In this document: positions 11,865 through 24,476 of the stretch, piece by piece
How the letters are laid out: each line of letters starts with the position of its first letter
Numbering within the stretch: the first letter of the stretch is position 1
Origin: Parietaria judaica
Taxonomy: Eukaryota > Streptophyta > Magnoliopsida > Rosales > Urticaceae
DNA length: 64,000 nucleotides
Assembly (NCBI GenBank): GCA_954871525.1
Contig: OX940861.1
Span: 42,669,201 to 42,733,200 of the forward strand
Direction of reading: 5' to 3'
The notes under the pieces: generated by a model
The model's database searches: none
What the model was told of the DNA's origin: nothing
Seen by the model: the letters and a program-made list of their open reading frames with translations, nothing else
Position numbers and translations under genes: made by a program

Positions 11865-12194
11865 TAATAGCTAGGTACTTTTTCTCTGTAGCTAATTTGG
11901 AACTAATGTTGTAGATATGAGAGTTTCGATTTCGGGCTCCAATATTTTATTTTTTTCTAGTTAGATCTGAATATTTCTTAGATTAAAAAAATTTTATTCG
12001 TAATTTACTCATGTATTTGATCAAAAGATAACTAGAATCATGTATGTATCGTATATTTAGTACATACGTAGAGCTCAAGAAAACTGCTCATAAATGGTGT
12101 GAATGCTTGTTGCATCTCTTTGTGTTCAGACGGCATTGAAAATTTACATCCAAAGTCGTGCTAATGATTGGTATATGTTTCTAGTTTAGTTAAT
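11865..12194. other. Single-copy AT-rich spacer before block A
   Basis: Non-coding sequence with no counterpart in front of block B, so the duplication boundary lies at its right end (about 12,195). Confidence 0.5.
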
Positions 12195-12644
12195 ATGCCT
12201 ATGTTTGCGTTGGAAAATTATACTAAATAGAAGTTGAGCTTTCGTCGAGTGGATTGAACAACTGAATATATATATATATATATATATAATAATTATATAT
12301 ATATGAACGCTTTCTGTAACTATATATTGAGAATTCTCACTAGAATATTGACTCTTATAATCATAGGTTTTGGATGCATGTAGGCCAATTGAATAGAGCT
12401 TCTGAGTTTGTCAGCATCCAATTTGGTTCACATTTCAATGTATTTTATGTTCTTGGGAAGGTTGGCATTGGCCATTATATATACTAATTAAATGATAAAA
12501 CATAGAAACAGAACAGTTATTTTTTTTTTTCCAAGAAGAAATAAGTTGAGTTAAATGACAATAAAGTAAAACGACAAAAATCTATGAACGACATCGAAAC
12601 ACTCATCAAAAAAATTTGTGAATGAAAATATACAACAGAATCTC

Positions 12645-13190
12645 GATAAATTAATACTTGATAAATTAATAATCTCGTTTAAATAATAGTTTTGTCCGTT
12701 TTTGATTCGGGCCTAACTAGCTAAATTAATAATTCGTTAAATTTATAATATAATATTTTTTTTAAGTGTACAAGTCCCGACTGATATATAAATTAATAAT
12801 TTAATCTAAAAATAATAATATTACATATATTATTATGTATTCACTATAAATAAAATATAACATTGCATAACTAGTTATGAAATCACCTTAAATAAAAATA
12901 AATTACACTAATTAACTAATCATGAAGTGATTTTAAAATTGTGATTATGAAATTATTTGCCTATTTTTGAAATTTATGGCATGGCTCTTTCAACTTCAAC
13001 TCTATAATTCCGCATAACATTAAGAAGGTCCGTGTTGTATTTTTCAATGATTTTAATATTATCATCTTCAAACTATGTACTACGATTACAGTATTCTTAA
13101 CATGTTATCTAAAGATTTTTTCTATTCTAATCATTATGGTTAGTTAACTAATGCTTTATAAATTAATAATTCGATAATATATATATATAT
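12645..13190. mobile_element. pogo/Emigrant-like element, A copy
   Basis: Starts with ACAGAATCTCGATAAATTAA and repeated CTCGATAAATTAATA units, then GTCC...TCGGGCC. It ends in CTTTATAAATTAATAATTCG. This end style resembles plant Tc1/pogo-related Emigrant/Lemi1 elements, which begin CAGT(A)NAACCTCTATAAATTAATA. A related copy lies at the far end of each block. The family call is tentative. Confidence 0.4.
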
Positions 13191-14378
13191 ATCTAAAACG
13201 ACAATATTATGAAAAACATATACACCTACTAAGCAATGCAACAAAAATACCCCGCATATTACAAAGAAACAATCATGTTAAGAAACGACGATTACCAACT
13301 TCAAAAAAAGAAGTAATTGTAGGCGAAATTAGTTCTGATAACGCATGACATTAATGTAACAACTTTATGCTTGTTATTAATCAACATCGGGTATTTTCAC
13401 CGAGTCAATTCTAATATTAAATAACGGTGTTAAAAACATGTGCATTGGGGCGGGCTGGAGAAGCGCCCAAGGTGACGATGGCTCAGGCGAGCCTGGGCGT
13501 CGGGCTTCCCAAGAACTCCTGTTGCTCGGCATTAGTCACAACATTAAAATAAAGAACATAAACAGTGACCAAGGTAGTAAGGCCTAAGCGGATTGCTTCT
13601 TGGTTCGATCAGGTCCAGAATACCACCATATCGAATGAGTTTCTATATTATTTTAGTGAAATGTTCAACTCAAAAGCAGTGCCCAACGGATAAGACAACA
13701 TAGAGATACTTTTGCTTACTCTTATGAGTATTATGAGTTTTATGTATGTAGTTTTAAATAATACTCAACCCATCAATGAAAAAAATATATATAACTTTTC
13801 TCAAAATCTCCTTCAAGAACAAATAAACGACAACCATGTATTAAAGTTGTTAAAACATCGCTGGTTCCTAAACATGAAGTTAAATACAATTTACTTTGGT
13901 TGTGTGTGTCAATAGCTCAGTTCGTTAGACTTCATGGTTGTTAACCTAATTGACTCACGGATAATAAGATAATAAGAGCGTCTATTTTTTATTAAAAAAA
14001 TAATATTCAATGTATCTACATTAATGACAATTATAAAACAAACAATTCTAACTCTAAGCTTCCCGGAATTCGTATCCCGGTGTCTGATTACACTAGTCAA
14101 GAATTGTTGACTCGAGACTGGAGCATTACCAATCTCCACCAAATTCAATCTCTCCTCTTTTCAAAGATTTTAAGTTTTATAATAATTATTAGCTAATTTT
14201 TTCATTAACTCGTGATCTTTTAAAACTCGAATATATTATAAAAATTAAAATGACATAATAATTAAGAAAGCGAGGCACAATTAAGTAGGCCTGCATCTGG
14301 GACCCTCACTTTACTTGATAGATATATTGTAATTGTATAATGAAGCAGATTATTAGTGTATAAATGGGTGTTCCAATG
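13191..14378. other. Non-coding DNA between the pogo-like element and the PPR pseudogene
   Basis: AT-rich, shared with block B. A short GC-rich patch at about 13,440-13,620 contains CTTGGTTCGATCAGG, vaguely like a Pol III box B. It has no full tRNA fold or SINE structure that I can define. Confidence 0.5.
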
Positions 14379-15296
14379 TCACCAAAAATCCCCACAAGAG
14401 CAGTTGCCATTCTGAAAATGATGAAACCTGTGAACATCTCGAAGCAGAATCTGCCTACGACACACCAAAGAGGCATACTTGGCCATGGAGTGACAGTCTC
14501 CGCACACTCTCAGGTTCTTCACAACTCGGATTGTCTTCCCTGCAGGAGTGCTCAGAAGCCCGTAGGCAATGGCTAACTTCTCGCTGTGATACCTCAGAGC
14601 CACCTCTTTCTCCTCCTCCCCCATCTCATGACGCACCAGCGACACGTCCTGCACGTACCCTGCGCGCTTCAGCTCCTCCGCCAGCTCATCGAGCGCTCGG
14701 TACAGCTCAGCCGAAACTCCATCATCCCCACCAGAGAAGAATTCGTGCACCACATTGTCGACTTCTATCGAGCTACAGCTCGGAATTTTGGCTACCCCTT
14801 TGTCGCTCATTGTTTTCCTCAGCGAGTCTAACTCTTCCCATTTCCCGGTTTTGGCGCAAAGGTTCGAGAAGATGATGTAGTCGCCCCCCTGCGAGTCGTC
14901 CAGCGCGACAATCCGCGCCATCACGCACTTCCCGAGCTCGAAGTTCCCGTGGCTGCAACAGGCGGACAAGAGCGTTCGCCAGAGGATTGGGGTTGGTGTG
15001 ATTGGAAGCTCGTCGATGAAGCTATAAGCTTCATCCAAACGCCCCGATCGGCCTAGTAAGTCTACCAGGCAACCGTAGTGCTTGATCGTCGGAACGATGC
15101 CGTAGTTTTTACCATTACGTTGAAAAAATCCCGGCCTTGTTGGACTAATCCGGCGTGATTGCAAGTGTACAATAAACCGAGAAACGTTATGTCGTCGGGC
15201 TTGAAGCGTCGACGCGTCATTTCGTCGAACGTCGTGAAGGCATCTGAAGCGCGGCCGTGAGTCGCGTACGCCATTATCATTGCCGACCAGGCCGGC
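14379..15296 (-). pseudogene. Truncated OTP85-like PPR-DYW pseudogene (block A)
   Basis: Carries the C-terminal half of the PPR gene that is intact at 47,887-49,656: the last PPR repeats, E motifs and DYW domain with HSEKLAIAYGLL, CGDCHSMAKYA and the final CSCGDFW. Two lesions kill it. A 1-base deletion in a T run (five T at 15,106-15,110 against six in block B) shifts the frame. A deletion of about 1.27 kb removes the start codon and roughly the first half of the protein (homology stops at 15,296, next to GTTAAAAATCTC). The DYW part stays open over about 240 codons, so the loss may be fairly recent. Confidence 0.92.
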
Positions 15297-15985
15297 GTGT
15301 TAAAAATCTCAAAATCAAAACCGGGACAAAATTTAGGAAAAAATCGGAACCGAGAAAAAATTTAGGACTAAATGACCAAAGATAAAATACCAAATCAAAA
15401 TTACCAAAATCAAATACCAAATTTAAAATTTAAAACATAAAATAAAAAATATAATCCATGATAATATCGAGACATAACAACATTATCATATAATAAAAAT
15501 TTTAAAAATTATATATCTATATTTAAAATCGGAACCGAGAGAAAAAAAAAACTCAAGAATTCAAGATTTCGTCCGGTTCCAATTCTCGGTTCTCAAACCG
15601 GGAACCGGGACGTACCGATCTCCAGTTTAACTAAAATTATCACATTTTTTTCTACAAAAAGTTTAGGACAAAATCGGGAGCCGTACACAAAACTTTCACC
15701 CCTAATACTATATAAGCCACACTTTAGAACTTGTAAAGAAGATTAGAAAATTTGATTTAAAAAGATAATTATTTATAACTTTGAGTTTCTTCTCAAAAAA
15801 TAGTGTTCTTGAGAAAAGAAAAAAACAAGAATTGTGTTTTATTTTTGCTCTCGGGATACTCTACAAAAACCTATCTTTGGTCTTCTGGTTTATTTACTTA
15901 ACTGATTGAACAGAGGTAAAATGCATCACCCTATCCTTTATTTTTTATGTCATTTTTATTCACAAGGCATTAAGCAACGGCAGAT
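15297..15985. other. Non-coding spacer between PPR pseudogene and transporter
   Basis: AT-rich sequence homologous to 50,071-50,756. It contains repeated segments of AAAATCGGAACCGAGA type and their inverse (TTCTCGGTTC), possibly part of an old inverted repeat. No gene is seen. Confidence 0.5.
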
Positions 15986-18361
15986 TCAGAGATGATCCAC
16001 GATCTGCTTAGCCGACACAAAAGTCCCGGCGACACAGATAAAACACCCTGCGACAACAATCCCGGCAATGATCGCCAACTCAAACCCGATTCTCCGAGCA
16101 TCCTTGTTGATCTTGAGGTAGAATATGCAGGGCAAGAGCACTGACACGTTGACGCCCAAGAACGCGCCCGTGAAGGCCATGACGTAGCCGAAGAAGGGGA
16201 AGATGAGGGCCACGATCAGCGTGCTGAGCACGAGCAGCGTCCGAATGACGATGCTGGCGAAGTAGCCCATGTTGCGGAAGGGGCGCTTGCCCTCAATGGC
16301 TTTGGCGATGGGGGCGATAATGATGGCGTATTTGGTGAGAGGGTTGATGAGCGTGGTGTAGATGGCGACGCTTGTGCTCATTTTGCCGAGGGGGAGGTTC
16401 AACGTCACTTGGGATTTGATGTCGCTCCCGAACATTAGGTAGCCGATGACGGCCATGGATCCGTACCCGAGTGTGCTCATCACGAAACAGATTACAAGTA
16501 CCTGAACATGGAGAGAGTGATTGTAATTATATACACGCATATATATGTCGGAATACGAGAGCAGCAAAAGTATCGAAATTATAGTGAATTACGTCGGTAG
16601 GTACATAGATTCTTTTCGGCGTGTACATAAGTTCTTTTAGAATAGAAAAAGTACATGAGCTCAATAATACACTAGTTCTGTCCAATTTATAAAAAAAAAA
16701 AGGCTAAAAAATAGAGACGCAAATAATTAAAATACAGAATAAAAAATGAAAACTAAAATGAAATTGTGTTTACAAGAATATTATTACATATAAATGAGAA
16801 TTACACTAGTACAAAATCGAGAATTCATCTTAATGAGTTGTGACTGCTATTGCCAAACGTCTTGCGAACTCAGTTTGGATAAAGTTCGCATGGCGTTTTT
16901 TAACCGTCGCGCAAACATACACGAAAACACAATCTTGTCGCGGCTTTTGGGAAAAGTTAAGAGGTTCTTTCAAGAAGGAAAAAAAAAAAGAGTAAGTGGG
17001 GTTAAAGTGGAAGAAAAGAAGCAGCTATCTATTGTGTTGGGGTTAAAAGGGAAGAGAGAAAGAAAGTTTGGATCAAAAAATTATGAATTAAATTAATCTT
17101 GCCATATACTAAAGGAAAACTTCATAAATGACCTTTAAAACACCACATATTTTTTTTACACCTCAAGTTTTCATAAATCTAAAAACAACCTTTTTAAATT
17201 TTATATACCAAAATACCCTTAATTTTGTCCATTTTTTTGGACACAATATGTCCATTTTTCATGACGTGATATGTCCATTTTTCAGGACGCGATATGAACA
17301 TTTTGCAGGGGCATTTTGATAAATGAAACTTGAAAAAGTTATTTGGAGAATCATGAAAACTTGAGACGTAATAAAAAAAATTACGGTGTTAAGATATACT
17401 TTATAAGCAAGTAATTAAATTGAGAATTGCATCACAATCACAACAAAGCAACTTTTTTCCCACTCAAATGTAATCATTTTTTATTTATAGTATATGCGAA
17501 GATACCATCATCATAAAGGCTAAAGCTGCTTTAACTAACTTTGTGAAGTTTAAAAGAAAGCTAGCTCTTTTGACCAATCATCTCTTCCACTATTTTGATA
17601 ACAGAAAGTTTTAAACAAATCAAATCCACCAATCAAGCGCTTGATTGAGATACGCAAGTACTTGTCGTATTGCTTAACTATAAATGTCTTATCATTTCTT
17701 ACCAATGACTTATCAAACATTCAAACTTTTATACCTATGAATTCTTAGATGAACTTCTTATGATGCTTCAAGTTTAATAGATGTAGTGCTTGTCTAATTC
17801 AAAGTATATATATGTCAATGAAAGATGCTTCAAGATTACAAGGTCACACGTGTATTTACTTCTAGTAAAAATAAATGGAAATGTCAGATTTTATCTTTTA
17901 AAAATAACCACAACAGTATTCAGGCGGATCCAGACCCAAGACACAAATTTAAAGGGTTTAATTATTTTGAAAGAGGCTTAAGTAGGTCTAATTAACGGTA
18001 AAAAAAAATAAAAAAAAATTGTGTGGACTACAACTCGGTAACTTAGTGCTTGGTTTGTAATAAATGTAAATAAATATGATGTAGTAATTATATTATTGAA
18101 GGTATAATTTTTTTTAAAGAAATACCATGAAATGCCCAAAAAGCACTCAACAGAATTGCCATAGTTTATTAAAATCTATTTATGCCCACAAGTCATTTTT
18201 TTGGGACTATATTAACCTTGATTATTAATTATAATATTTAATTTTTGAATATAATTACTCCTATATTTAAGTTTGACCAACTTTCTATATTAATTTTTAT
18301 ACCTCATTTAATTATATTTTCAAAATCCTCTTCATCTCTCTCCCTCCCCATTGAAGCTCGA

Positions 18362-18397
<36 letters not shown>

Positions 18398-20390
18398 GAG
18401 TCGAAACCAATATCGCTCGTTCAGCCTTTAACCTCGACCATCAACCTCTCGTTGTTTCTCTTCCGCCGTCGTCGTCATCGCTCATTCTCGTTTTCTCGCC
18501 GTCATCGTAGCTCGTTAATCTTCTCATTGGCATCGTCGCCGTCGGTCGAAATCTTTCTCATCGACAAAATCCATTCTCATTTTTCATTGTCGCTTGTTTT
18601 CCTTCTATCGCCGCCGTTTTCTATTCTCGCCGGAATCGAAGCTCCCTGTTTCTCTCAAGTTCCGCCACTCTATTGCTCGGTAAATATAATTACAATTTCG
18701 AATTTGATTTTACAATTTCGTATTTAAAGTTACAATTCGGGTAAATACAATTACCGAATTGCAGTTTTGTAATTACAATTACAGTCTTAAAATTCCATGT
18801 AAACCATTTTTAAACTATAATTACAATTTCGTAATTAAAATTACTAGTACATTATGTTCATATTTATACCGAACGTATATATAATTACCAAGTTGTAAAT
18901 ATTATTGTTTCGTATTAAAGATAAAACTTCAAATATTCAAGTGCTATTATCTTAGATAAATATGTCACCTTTGAAAATTGGCTCCTATCCTTCATGGAAT
19001 TGCACAAGGTGGGAAACACGGCGTGGCCGCAGTAGCAAAACAGGTACAGGCTCACGGCCGTGGGCAACCCCCCGAGGTCGACTAGAACATCGCCCTTGTG
19101 ACGAAACCCGACGCCATCAAATGCGCCGCCCCAAAATACACAGCCTACCACAAGGGCAGAAGCCACAACCCCGCCAGCAGAGAGGTAGGCGAGCTTGCCC
19201 AAGCTGCGCAGCCAGGCCGTGGGCAGCACCACCAGCGCGGCCAGCAGTGTGAAGCCCCGCCGCCCCCCGAGCGTGTGGCCCGCCACCCGCAGCCTCGTCC
19301 CCGGGAAGAGCTTGTCGAGGTTGTCGCCTTCGAGTATGAGGAACTCCACCGCCACGAGGAAGAGCTCGAGGTACATGAACACCGATATGGCGGTGCGTCC
19401 CGAGCGGCCGAAGGCGGCCTCGCCGATGTCCGGGTAGGTTTTGATGGTAGGGTTTGAGTCCATGCAGCGCTGGAGAAGAAGCCCGGTGTACCAACAGAGC
19501 ACGGCGATGGAGAGGAAGAGCGTCAGGCTTAGCCAGCCTCCTTGTGAGAGCGCGAACGGGATTGATAGTATTCCCACACCTGAAAAGTCAACATTCACAC
19601 GAGAAATTTATTTATTAACCTAAGAAAATGAAGCGAATTTCTTGACATATAAGAATATTTAGACAGCATATTAGTAAAATTTATGCGTATATATATATTT
19701 ATACATATATGTGTGTTGTGTGTATTAATATATATATGTAGAGATAATTACGGCGATAATATTTAAACTCTTTTAAAAATAGTACAATATATATTTTTAA
19801 GGTTTTAGTTGCGCTGACTAAATAATTAAAATTGTGAAACTTATATGTTGACTTTTGAGTGATTATATTCCATATATCTCCCTGAATATTGAGTTTACAC
19901 ATGTAAAAACTTAATTTCATGCATGCCATAGTTTTAATATAACTTCTCATATTAAACACTTCAATTTTGAAGTAAATACAAGTATAAATAAATCAAAGTT
20001 AATGAAAGAATGGGAAAAAAATAATAAAAAAGGCAAATATCATGACTTTAATATTTAATCACCGCAATCAAAAGCTTTCGAATATCCCATACTATTTAAT
20101 ACATATATATACTTTTGTCGCAATTGTCACTAATATATATGACCAACTTACTTGGTCACTAACCATAGCGTCTAAATTGAGTGTACACACACAATACACA
20201 GAGATATCATGTATGTATATATATATATATATATTATACATACATACAAACGTATATATGTATATACATATAATGGAAGATGAGAGGTAGAAGGACCTGA
20301 TAAAGCATTGATGCAATTGAAGACAGTCCTGAGTAGAGTAGTTCCCTTGGCTGGTTCCTCAGGAGGTGGAACCTGATTTTGGGTCTCCAT
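15986..20390 (-). CDS. Vacuolar amino-acid transporter of AVT1 type (block A)
   Basis: Member of the amino acid/auxin permease family, AVT1 subgroup, expected to move neutral amino acids across the tonoplast driven by protons. Three exons on the minus strand: 20,390-20,297, 19,579-18,969 and 16,501-15,986 (94 + 611 + 516 nt, 406 residues). All joins are GT-AG (CAG|GTCCTT, TTCAG|GTG, AAG|GTGACA, TTCAG|GTAC). The start fits family proteins: a short acidic tail, then [17 protein letters not shown], which runs across the exon join into [15 protein letters not shown], the first membrane segment. Further marks are [44 protein letters not shown] and [12 protein letters not shown]. About ten hydrophobic segments are visible. 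No break was found. I count about 17 residue differences from the block B copy. Confidence 0.92.
18116..18911. repeat. Block-A-specific 0.8-kb segment in transporter intron 2
   Basis: Replaced in block B by a short T-rich stretch (about 52,863-52,889). It contains a (CT)n run, a pyrimidine/CG-rich stretch with many TCG/CCG triplets that looks like a plant 5' leader, then GCTCG|GTAAATAT resembling a splice donor, and repeated ACAATTTCG/AATTACAATT units. It could be a transposon carrying a captured 5' UTR, but no terminal repeats or target duplication could be defined. A deletion in B is equally possible. Confidence 0.5.
18364..18395 (+). repeat. (CT)n microsatellite
   Basis: Uninterrupted CT run of about 31 bp inside the block-A-specific intron segment. 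Confidence 0.85.
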
Positions 20391-20500
20391 TTTGTCTCTA
20401 AATATTCAACTATCGTTAATATCAGGATATGGTTTAGGCTCAAAGAAATATGGCTTCTTTTTATGATACCAATGCGAAGAGATGATGATGATCGATACCA

Positions 20501-20510
20501 ATTATATAGT
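20501..20510 (-). promoter_or_regulatory. Likely TATA box, transporter A
   Basis: ACTATATAAT on the minus strand, about 110 bp upstream of the ATG. It is conserved in block B at about 60,099-60,108. Confidence 0.4.
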
Positions 20511-20810
20511 TCGATCGGATGATGAGTAGATATCCAATTGAAGCATATAATTCAGCAACATATAAAGTGATACCCATCGTGAAAGAGTGATCACTAGTAG
20601 CAGTCGAGTGCCATAAAAAAGAAGATCCACTAATGCCATGCATGTCACAAACGTATATCAAATTCTTTTCATTTTTGGGGCATGGCACATAAAAGTATAT
20701 TTCTTCGCTTTCAAAGGATTATGACATTTTTTTTTTTTTTGACAGTGATTATGACATGTTTTAAACGGGTATATATTTTCAACTATTATAGCTTCTTTGT
20801 CGTAATACTA

Positions 20811-21305
20811 TTAATATATTAATAGTGTTAAAAAATAGACCCAAACCCGCCCCATTTAAATACCGTATTTATCGTGTCTACTTATTTAACCCATTTAACA
20901 GATTCACATATTTTAAAATAATAAATTAATTCAGTTTATACTTGTTTAACTTAATTTATTTAATTATATTATCTAAAATTTTAAACTTTACTAACATTTT
21001 TTTTATGTTCATAAATTAAACAACGTACGTAATTATTAAAATAAAAGGCATAGATATCATATATAATAAGTATTAAAACACTTAACAACACATATAAAAT
21101 GCATAAATGCAACTTTTTGCTCCTAAATCGTGTCTAATTGGGTCCCATCGTGTTGTCGTGTCCGTGCTGTGTTTACCCGCTATTTAATCGTGTTTATCGT
21201 GTTCGACACGGTTGGACCCAGATCCATTTATGTTAGATCCAAACCCGTTTAAATCGTGCTGTAATCGTTTCGTGTTTCGTGTCCAGCACCAAATTGCCAC
21301 CCCTA
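20811..21305. mobile_element. Degraded hAT-like non-autonomous repeat
   Basis: Many overlapping CGTGTC/CGTGTTTATCGTGT and inverse-like units (21,120-21,300), ending CAAATTGCCACCCCTA. A GGGGTGGCAA-type end with ACACGA-rich interior is common in plant hAT-derived MITEs. The left end is degraded and no target duplication was recognised. Confidence 0.35.
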
Positions 21306-22023
21306 CATAATAATTATAATGAGGATTAATTAATTTAGAACTAGCCACTATATTTTTGGGAATTATTTCAATAGGGATTATAGCATTGGCCAAAAAAAAA
21401 AAAACATCAAATTTATCTAACATGTTCACATCCTTACATTGCTGGCATCAAACCAATTATAAGTGGGGTAATTTAAAGCATGTTTGCTATTAAAGGTTTT
21501 GCCTAATTTCAATATATATAGTATAGTTTACTATAAAGGACCTTTCTTTTCCTTATATTGATTTTTTTTTAACCTTTTTTCTTTCTTTCTTTCTCTTTCT
21601 TAAAAGCAAAAGCCATTTGACTAACAAATCTAGAAGTTGGTAGAGAAATTTTATTTTAATAAAATATGAGTGAATGGTACGTACTTTGCAATTTACTACA
21701 ACAATGTTCATATATTATATAGGGCATTAACATCATATGAAATTGTCACGATATACCACACGATGGTCATTCTGTTTAAATTATTCAAAAGACATATATG
21801 CTCAAGAAAGTTGAGATATATTGTAAATCCCATAAGAAATATATATATATATATATAGTGTGTTATCTAATTAGCCAATAATTGACTGCTAAATGAAGTG
21901 TTGTTTGAACGAAGTCATTAACTAGACAAGAAATTTCAAAACTTTTTTTTTTTTATATATGTCGTAATCGAGCCAAAAACTTATATGGTGGAAATGATAA
22001 TCATTACTTTATATAAAACCCTC

Positions 22024-23367
22024 TGTTGGGGGGTATTTTTGTAAAATATATTAATAAAGAAATATTATTTAATTAATCATTTCTTTATTAATTAAATCAT
22101 TTCTAAACCCAAAACACCCTCCGGAGGCCCGTTTTCGTAAAATAAAGTGTCTAGATGTTCCTAAAAATATCAAGATACTCAAAAACGACATAAAATTTGT
22201 GAAAAACGGACGCGGGACGAGTTCGGGAGCGAAAAAACTCTTCGGGAGCACTTTTGTGGGCCCCACTCGCATCCAGGCCCAATCAGGGGCTGCCACGTGG
22301 CAGCTAACACCCCCACTCGCCCTCCACTCGCCCACCTGCCCGCTGACGTCATCGCTGACCTCATCGCTGACGTCATCAGAGCCTGTTTCTCTCTCCTGGC
22401 GCGTGGACAGCGCGTGGGCAGCGCGTAGCCGCGGAAAACCCGCGCGTGTGGGCGCGTGGAGCATCGGATCGGGCTGATTTTGGTGGAGTTGGAAAGATCT
22501 CATTCCGAGGACCCAAAAAACTATATTTATTTTCTTCAGGGGCCTCCGGAAGTGGGAGATAATTACGTTTTAGTTCTCGGATTCGCTTATAAAAGGAAGC
22601 TCGGTTCATTCAAACCGGGGGGAATCGGAACTCGACCAAATTCTCTCGAGCCTCTCTCTACTCCCTATAAACTCGCCTCCCCCTCAAATATTCCACTAAT
22701 GTTGAGCGTCGGAGGTGAATCAGGGGGTATTCCCCCCTGTTTTCCCTGACCTCGGGTATTCTTTTACCAGGTCCAGAAATTGAGAGAAAGCGGAAGTTTC
22801 GGAGAAATTTCTTCAATAGATCAACCCGAGGGGAACCTCTGGAGAAAATCCCGGGATGATTGACGACCCCGCCTGTCTTAATTCTAGCTCTGTGCGGAAC
22901 CCGTTCTGTTTCCCAGTCCGTATCTTTCATAGATATCGTGACTTTGTGAACAGTCTGTAGGACCCAGACTCGGATTGACATCACAGGCCGAGGGTCCAAT
23001 CTCCTAAGATTCACTACTAGATCAAACACACTCTCCCGTTCGTGGGAACCCGATCCTGTGAGGTGCCCAAACCTGTAACCCGGGCCTAGTCCATTCCTGG
23101 CCTCGAGGTAACAGGTAGTGCGTATCCCCGGATCGCTGGATCACGAACGGCGAACGATACGTTTAGATCTCAGTGCCAGGAACTTCGCTCGGAATCCGTA
23201 TCATACACACCAAGAAGGGGGAAAGAATCTGTCATCCCCGCAATAGGGCCTACAAACCCAACACAAGTCATCATAAGCCCACCAAAAGTCAACAAAACGA
23301 CATTGGGCCCGGTCCAACACCAACAATTGGGCCGCAACAGTGTTTGATCCAAAAAACGGCATCAACA
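22024..23367 (+). mobile_element. Solo LTR (1,344 bp)
   Basis: Starts TGTTGGGGGG and ends GGCATCAACA. A perfect 5-bp duplication CCCTC flanks it (22,019-22,023 and 23,368-23,372). It is GC-richer than its surroundings and carries a TATA-like TTATAAAAGG at about 22,588 with a long leader-like region after it. No internal domain is present, so it arose by LTR-LTR recombination. It also includes three CTGACGTCATC/CTGACCTCATC repeats (about 22,340-22,378), CRE/bZIP-like. Open frames across it are by-products of its GC content. Confidence 0.85.
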
Positions 23368-23372
23368 CCCTC

Positions 23373-24448
23373 TAATTATTTTTCACGATGTAGATATATA
23401 GTTATTTATTCCAATTTCCATGCATTGTATGTAAATGTATACTATTTGATTCCAAGGAGATAAACACGTGAGTCTTAATCGTGGGCTTTTATTAGTTTAG
23501 TCGCTATTTAAAGCTATATTCTTCCACATTTTTTAACTTTGCGTGTTGTATTTTATTTGAAGTACAGTGATTCCAATTTAATTTTTATAATCTTCAAGGC
23601 AAACTAAATTGAATCGAGGGGCAAAAAAACATATATTTTTAATTATTTTTGTCTAAGAAAATGTTTGCATCGAAATGCAAAATTAAAACAATTTTTTTTT
23701 CCATCAATATTCATTACAAAATATTCACGTTTCAATGTACAAAAAGAGTCATTACAAATTTGTATCCTAATATCACTATACATTGTTTATCTACCGTGTC
23801 AAATAGATATGATTTACAAGCGGGTGGGGTGAAATCGGAACTAGAAACTAGAAAATTTGTTTTTTCTCGTCCTTATTTTGGAATTTTGATAAAAAAAAAA
23901 AAAAAATTGTACCGGTTTTGATTCCAAACGACTTATACTAAAAGTAGTTGACTTAAAAACGACATGTAATTTTGAAAAATTAAAAATTAAAAACTACCCA
24001 TAATATAAAAAAACGACGATAAAAATATAAATACACTAATAACGACATACTAAAAACTTAAGTGAATGCATTTTCTTAGACTAGGGATCAAGTCCAAAAT
24101 TTATTTTATTTTTTCGAAATATTTTTTCACCTTTTTGTTTTTATTTATTCATTTTTGTTTTTATGTATTTTGCGTTTCATTGATTTTTTTTTTTTTTTTT
24201 TTTTACATCTATTGAGATTCAACTTTGGCTACGTTACATATGATTACAACAAAAACAACAGAAATTTATTTAGTTAGTTTTCTTGGTATTTTATTACGCA
24301 AATTTTTTGAGTTGACGCAAAGTAATTGACTTCTTTAAAAATCGTTAGTTTCCAGTCCTAGGCGAGTTTATTGTTGTGTTGTTTTGTGTTTTTCAATTTT
24401 TATGAATATTAACTTATAAGCCCTTCTATTTCGCATACTTATTAGTAA
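23373..24448. other. AT-rich DNA with long T runs
   Basis: No gene, element end or repeat could be supported. A 22-base T run lies near 24,183-24,204. Confidence 0.5.
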
Positions 24449-24476
24449 CTAGTGGACAGTACCGCGTTCACGCGGT
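24449..24476 (-). mobile_element. Helitron 3' terminus
   Basis: On the minus strand the sequence reads ACCGCGTGAACGCGGT (6-bp stem, 4-nt loop, 24,461-24,476), then 8 nt and CTAG (24,449-24,452), followed by T. A GC hairpin about 10 nt before CTRR, next to a T, is the 3' signature of plant Helitrons. The element body would lie at higher coordinates. Its 5' TC end was not found, so its length is unknown. Confidence 0.5.

Noticed and set aside
13440..13620. Possible SINE (GGTTCGATC motif)
   Set aside because: No matching box A, poly-A/T tail or target duplication could be found.
16797..17096. 100-codon plus-strand frame in transporter intron 2
   Set aside because: Block B has a stop after 65 codons and the sequence starts with a CACTAGTACAAA-like transposon end; no protein family was recognised.
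18245..18727. 160-codon frame rich in Ser/Leu
   Set aside because: It is produced by a CT microsatellite and leader-like sequence; composition is not protein-like.
18962..19623. Several long plus-strand and alternative minus-strand frames over transporter exon 2 (and the same at 52,939-53,600)
   Set aside because: They are shadows of the GC-rich coding exon; only the minus-strand transporter frame has splice logic and family motifs.
22069..23463. Frames of 60-144 codons in the GC-rich stretch
   Set aside because: The stretch is a solo LTR with target duplications; the frames have no recognisable protein features.
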